From: Solirubrobacterales bacterium
GTDB taxonomy: Bacteria > Actinomycetota > Thermoleophilia > Solirubrobacterales > Solirubrobacteraceae
Assembly (NCBI GenBank): GCA_025964065.1
Contig: JAOPZO010000489.1
Location: 1 to 7,927, forward strand
DNA length: 7,927 nt
Direction: 5' to 3'
Shown: positions 6,189 through 7,927 of the stretch, one piece after another
How the letters are laid out: each line of letters starts with the position of its first letter
Numbering within the stretch: the first letter of the stretch is position 1
Notes under the pieces: generated by a model
What the model was told of the DNA's origin: nothing
The model's input: the letters and a program-made list of their open reading frames with translations, nothing else
Databases searched by the model: none
Translations under genes and position numbers: made by a program

Positions 6189-7708
6189 GGGAGGTTCACC
6201 TTCGGGCCCTTGCCGGCCGGTTCGGCGGAGAAGGTCTGGCCCGCGGGGACGCGCGGCTTGCCCGTGAAGGTCGGGCCCTGGTCCCCGGGCGTGCGCGGGT
6301 CGACGGCGACGTTCAGGCCGGGGGGTGCGTTCTTGGCGACCCGGTTGAGGTAGCCCCGCTGACCCTGCTCGCAGTCGGCCGCGCCCTGTTCGTTGACCGC
6401 GCGGCCGTAGGGCTGCGCGTGGAGCGCGGCGGGATCCGCCATGGCGGTCAGCACCGCACCCGTGCCGTCGGACGGCCGGGTCGCGCCGAAGCTCGACTGC
6501 CCGTTCGTCTGGCCCGGCGGGACCTCCTTGACCTCGATGCGCTGGAGCGTGCCGCTCGGGACCCGCTCGGAGAGGTGGTCCGCGAAGAAGGTCCAGAAGT
6601 AGTTGAAGTAGTTGCAGACCGTGACGTGCGGCCCGAGGTACTGCAGCGACGGGTTCGTGGTCTGCGCCGTGCTGCGCAGCCCTCCGAGCGTGAGGTTCGC
6701 CAGCGGCGAGCGGCCGAGGCTGCCCAGGGCGGTGAGGTTCCGGCGCAGGTCGTCGCTCAGCTCGACGGTCTCGGGCAGGACGCCGGTGCCGGCGGCGAGC
6801 GCCCGGGAGACGACGGGCGCGCTCGTGCGCAGCGCGGCCGCCGCCGCCGTGGTCTCGTCGCCGATCTGTGCGAGCGCGCGGAAGAGCTGGCGCTGGACGG
6901 GGAGCTCGCGGATCGCCACGTCGAGGGTCTCGGGCGACTCCGCGATCGTGCGATCGAGGGCCTCGGGATCGCGCGAGAAGGCCTCGAACGTGTCAGCGGC
7001 GGTCGTGAAGCCGTCCACGAGGTCGTCCGTGACGGGCCCGACGACCCGGAAGAGGTCCGCGAGCTCCCCGAAGAACCCCTTCAGGTTCGTGTCGGGCGCG
7101 CTGAGCGTCCGCATGACGGGCGAGAGGTCCGTGAGCAGCTCGGGGAGTGCCGCGAACGTGCGGTTGACGTCGACCCCGCGCCCGGCGAACGCCGCGGCGT
7201 AGGTGTCGAGGTTGCGGCGGACGTTCTCGCGGGTCGGCGCGTCGAACGTCGAGAAGAAGTCGTCGAGCTCGGGGGTGGTGGAGTTCGGCCGCGCCGCGAC
7301 GACGCTGTTCTCCACGAAGGCGCGCGACGAGCTGCCGCGCACCTGGTCGATGTACTTCAGGCCGAGGGTGCCCTTGGAGCGGACGACGAACGTCGTGTCG
7401 TCCGGGATGGGCGAGAACCTGCGGTCGAGCTGCAGTTCGAGCTGGGCGCCGAGCTTCCCGCCCTCGAGGCGCAGCGGGTCGATCGCCGCGACCTGGCCGA
7501 CGCGCTCGCCGCCCTCGCGCACCTCGTTGCCGACGACGAGGCGCTCCGCGTTCTGCACCTCGACCTTGAGCGTGAAGGTCGGGACGAAGGGCAGGCCCTT
7601 GTTCGCGTTGTACGCGAGGAAGACCGCGACGAGGACCACGACGGTCGTCACCGCCCCGATCAGGATCGGGTTCGCGGCGACGGAGGCGGTGTTCTTGCGG
7701 CGCTTCAT
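6185..7708 (-). CDS. MCE-family (MlaD-type) lipid transport protein
   Basis: This 507-residue protein has a basic N-terminus (MKRRK), a membrane anchor (about 13-33; NPILIGAV) and an MCE domain (about 44-122; LKVEVQNAERLV, VREGGERVGQV, LGLKYIDQV). The hinge is ELDDFFSTFDAPTR (147-160), with a helical region to about 345. A C-terminal domain begins with the aromatic patch VCNYFNYFWTFF (364-375) and contains Cys365 and Cys446 (ADCEQGQRGY). The tail is rich in Pro and Gly. The canonical MCE glycine position reads EGGERVG here, where the two downstream paralogues have AGVxVG. The ATG at 7708 shares one base with the previous stop codon (TGATG). No Shine-Dalgarno sequence is visible upstream (CTCCTCGGCTG), so translation probably depends on reinitiation by ribosomes finishing the preceding gene. 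The start is supported by family-like N-terminal sequence. Confidence 0.9.
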   Translation of the reverse strand: MKRRKNTASVAANPILIGAVTTVVVLVAVFLAYNANKGLPFVPTFTLKVEVQNAERLVVGNEVREGGERVGQVAAIDPLRLEGGKLGAQLELQLDRRFSPIPDDTTFVVRSKGTLGLKYIDQVRGSSSRAFVENSVVAARPNSTTPELDDFFSTFDAPTRENVRRNLDTYAAAFAGRGVDVNRTFAALPELLTDLSPVMRTLSAPDTNLKGFFGELADLFRVVGPVTDDLVDGFTTAADTFEAFSRDPEALDRTIAESPETLDVAIRELPVQRQLFRALAQIGDETTAAAAALRTSAPVVSRALAAGTGVLPETVELSDDLRRNLTALGSLGRSPLANLTLGGLRSTAQTTNPSLQYLGPHVTVCNYFNYFWTFFADHLSERVPSGTLQRIEVKEVPPGQTNGQSSFGATRPSDGTGAVLTAMADPAALHAQPYGRAVNEQGAADCEQGQRGYLNRVAKNAPPGLNVAVDPRTPGDQGPTFTGKPRVPAGQTFSAEPAGKGPKVNLP

Positions 7709-7926
7709 CAGCCGAGGAGGTAGTCGAGGAGGTCGCCGGTGGCGCCCGGGGACGGGGACGGGGAGCGCTCGGGTGTGGTGAGGCCCGGCACCTTGACCCT
7801 GCCGATGCCCGGCAGGGTGAGCTCGGGCAGGGCGGGGACGGCCGGCGCGGCGGAAGCGGGCGCCGTGATGTCGGCCGGGCCGGCGGCGGGCGGAGCCGCT
7901 GCGGCGGAGGGCGACCCGGCATCCGG
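7708..7926 (-). CDS. C-terminal end of a probable MCE-family gene (cut by window edge)
   Basis: The last 72 codons of a gene that begins beyond the right edge are visible, ending in TGA at 7710-7708. The tail is Ala/Pro-rich (AAAAPPAAGPADI), then LPELTLPGIGRVKVPGL, a Ser-Pro run (SPSPSPG) and the hydrophobic end GDLLDYLLG. No domain is present. The assignment as an MCE subunit rests on position in an unbroken mce gene series, a one-base stop/start overlap with the next MCE gene, and resemblance to Pro-rich tails ending in a short LLDYLLG-like motif that I recall from Thermoleophilia MCE proteins. A different protein of the same operon cannot be excluded. Confidence 0.6.
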   Translation of the reverse strand, partial: PDAGSPSAAAAPPAAGPADITAPASAAPAVPALPELTLPGIGRVKVPGLTTPERSPSPSPGATGDLLDYLLG

Positions 7927-7927
7927 G

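Noticed and set aside
3469..6267. Very long open frame (932 codons) on the plus strand, antisense to two MCE genes
   Set aside because: Its product is Arg/Gly/Ala-rich with no domain or signal, and it lies opposite genes with clear family signatures. Long antisense frames are expected when third positions are almost all G or C and stop codons are rare.
6170..7723. 517-codon plus-strand frame opposite the first complete MCE gene
   Set aside because: Same composition artefact: very Arg/Glu/Val-rich, no recognisable domain, and it covers almost exactly the extent of the real minus-strand gene.
7709..7733. Plus-strand AGGAGG sequences resembling ribosome binding sites
   Set aside because: No plausible plus-strand gene follows; they are the complement of Leu codons (CTC) in the GDLLDYLLG tail of the minus-strand gene.
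1..7927. tRNA or rRNA genes, CRISPR arrays, insertion sequences, toxin-antitoxin or phage genes
   Set aside because: Nothing resembling these was seen. Coding density, strand layout and base composition are uniform, with no sign of recent insertion.

Overview
The window is very GC-rich (roughly 70% or more by eye) and compactly coded, with G or C at nearly every third codon position. Its main content is a run of MCE-family genes whose C-terminal sequence styles I associate with Thermoleophilia (Solirubrobacter, Conexibacter and Patulibacter relatives) among high-GC Actinobacteria. The assignment comes from memory of such proteins, not from a search, so it is a likely origin rather than a proven one.

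Layout. Positions 7927 down to 1769 (minus strand) hold the 3' part of an mce operon: the C-terminal tail of one probable MCE gene, cut by the window edge, followed by four complete MCE-domain genes (7708-6185, 6188-4623, 4626-3220, 3220-1769). Every junction is a 1- or 4-base stop/start overlap. The operon ends in a GC-rich hairpin (1734-1762) between its last stop codon and the stop codon of a convergent small gene. That gene (1423-1719, plus strand) encodes a 98-residue protein with a signal peptide behind an almost ideal Shine-Dalgarno sequence. A 151-base divergent regulatory region (1272-1422) separates it from a membrane-anchored HtrA-type serine protease with a PDZ domain (1271-141, minus strand). 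The protease stop codon overlaps by four bases the GTG start of a BatA/VWA-type membrane protein that runs off the left edge (144-1).

How the parts fit. MCE proteins are the substrate-binding, tunnel-forming subunits of lipid ABC importers or transporters. They work with YrbE permeases and an MlaF-type ATPase, neither of which lies in this window; they would be expected upstream, beyond 7927. Each MCE protein here has a short cytoplasmic N-terminus, one transmembrane anchor, one MCE domain, a long helical segment and a distinct C-terminal domain. The protease, VWA and small secreted genes also act at or outside the membrane but form separate transcription units, and nothing in the sequence ties them functionally to the mce operon.

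I see no clearly new defence, mobile or RNA-based system. The points most worth a second look are an apparently universal pair of extracytoplasmic cysteines in the four MCE proteins, aromatic-rich C-terminal patches in two of them, the uncharacterised small secreted protein with its strong ribosome binding site, and the coupled protease-VWA gene pair.
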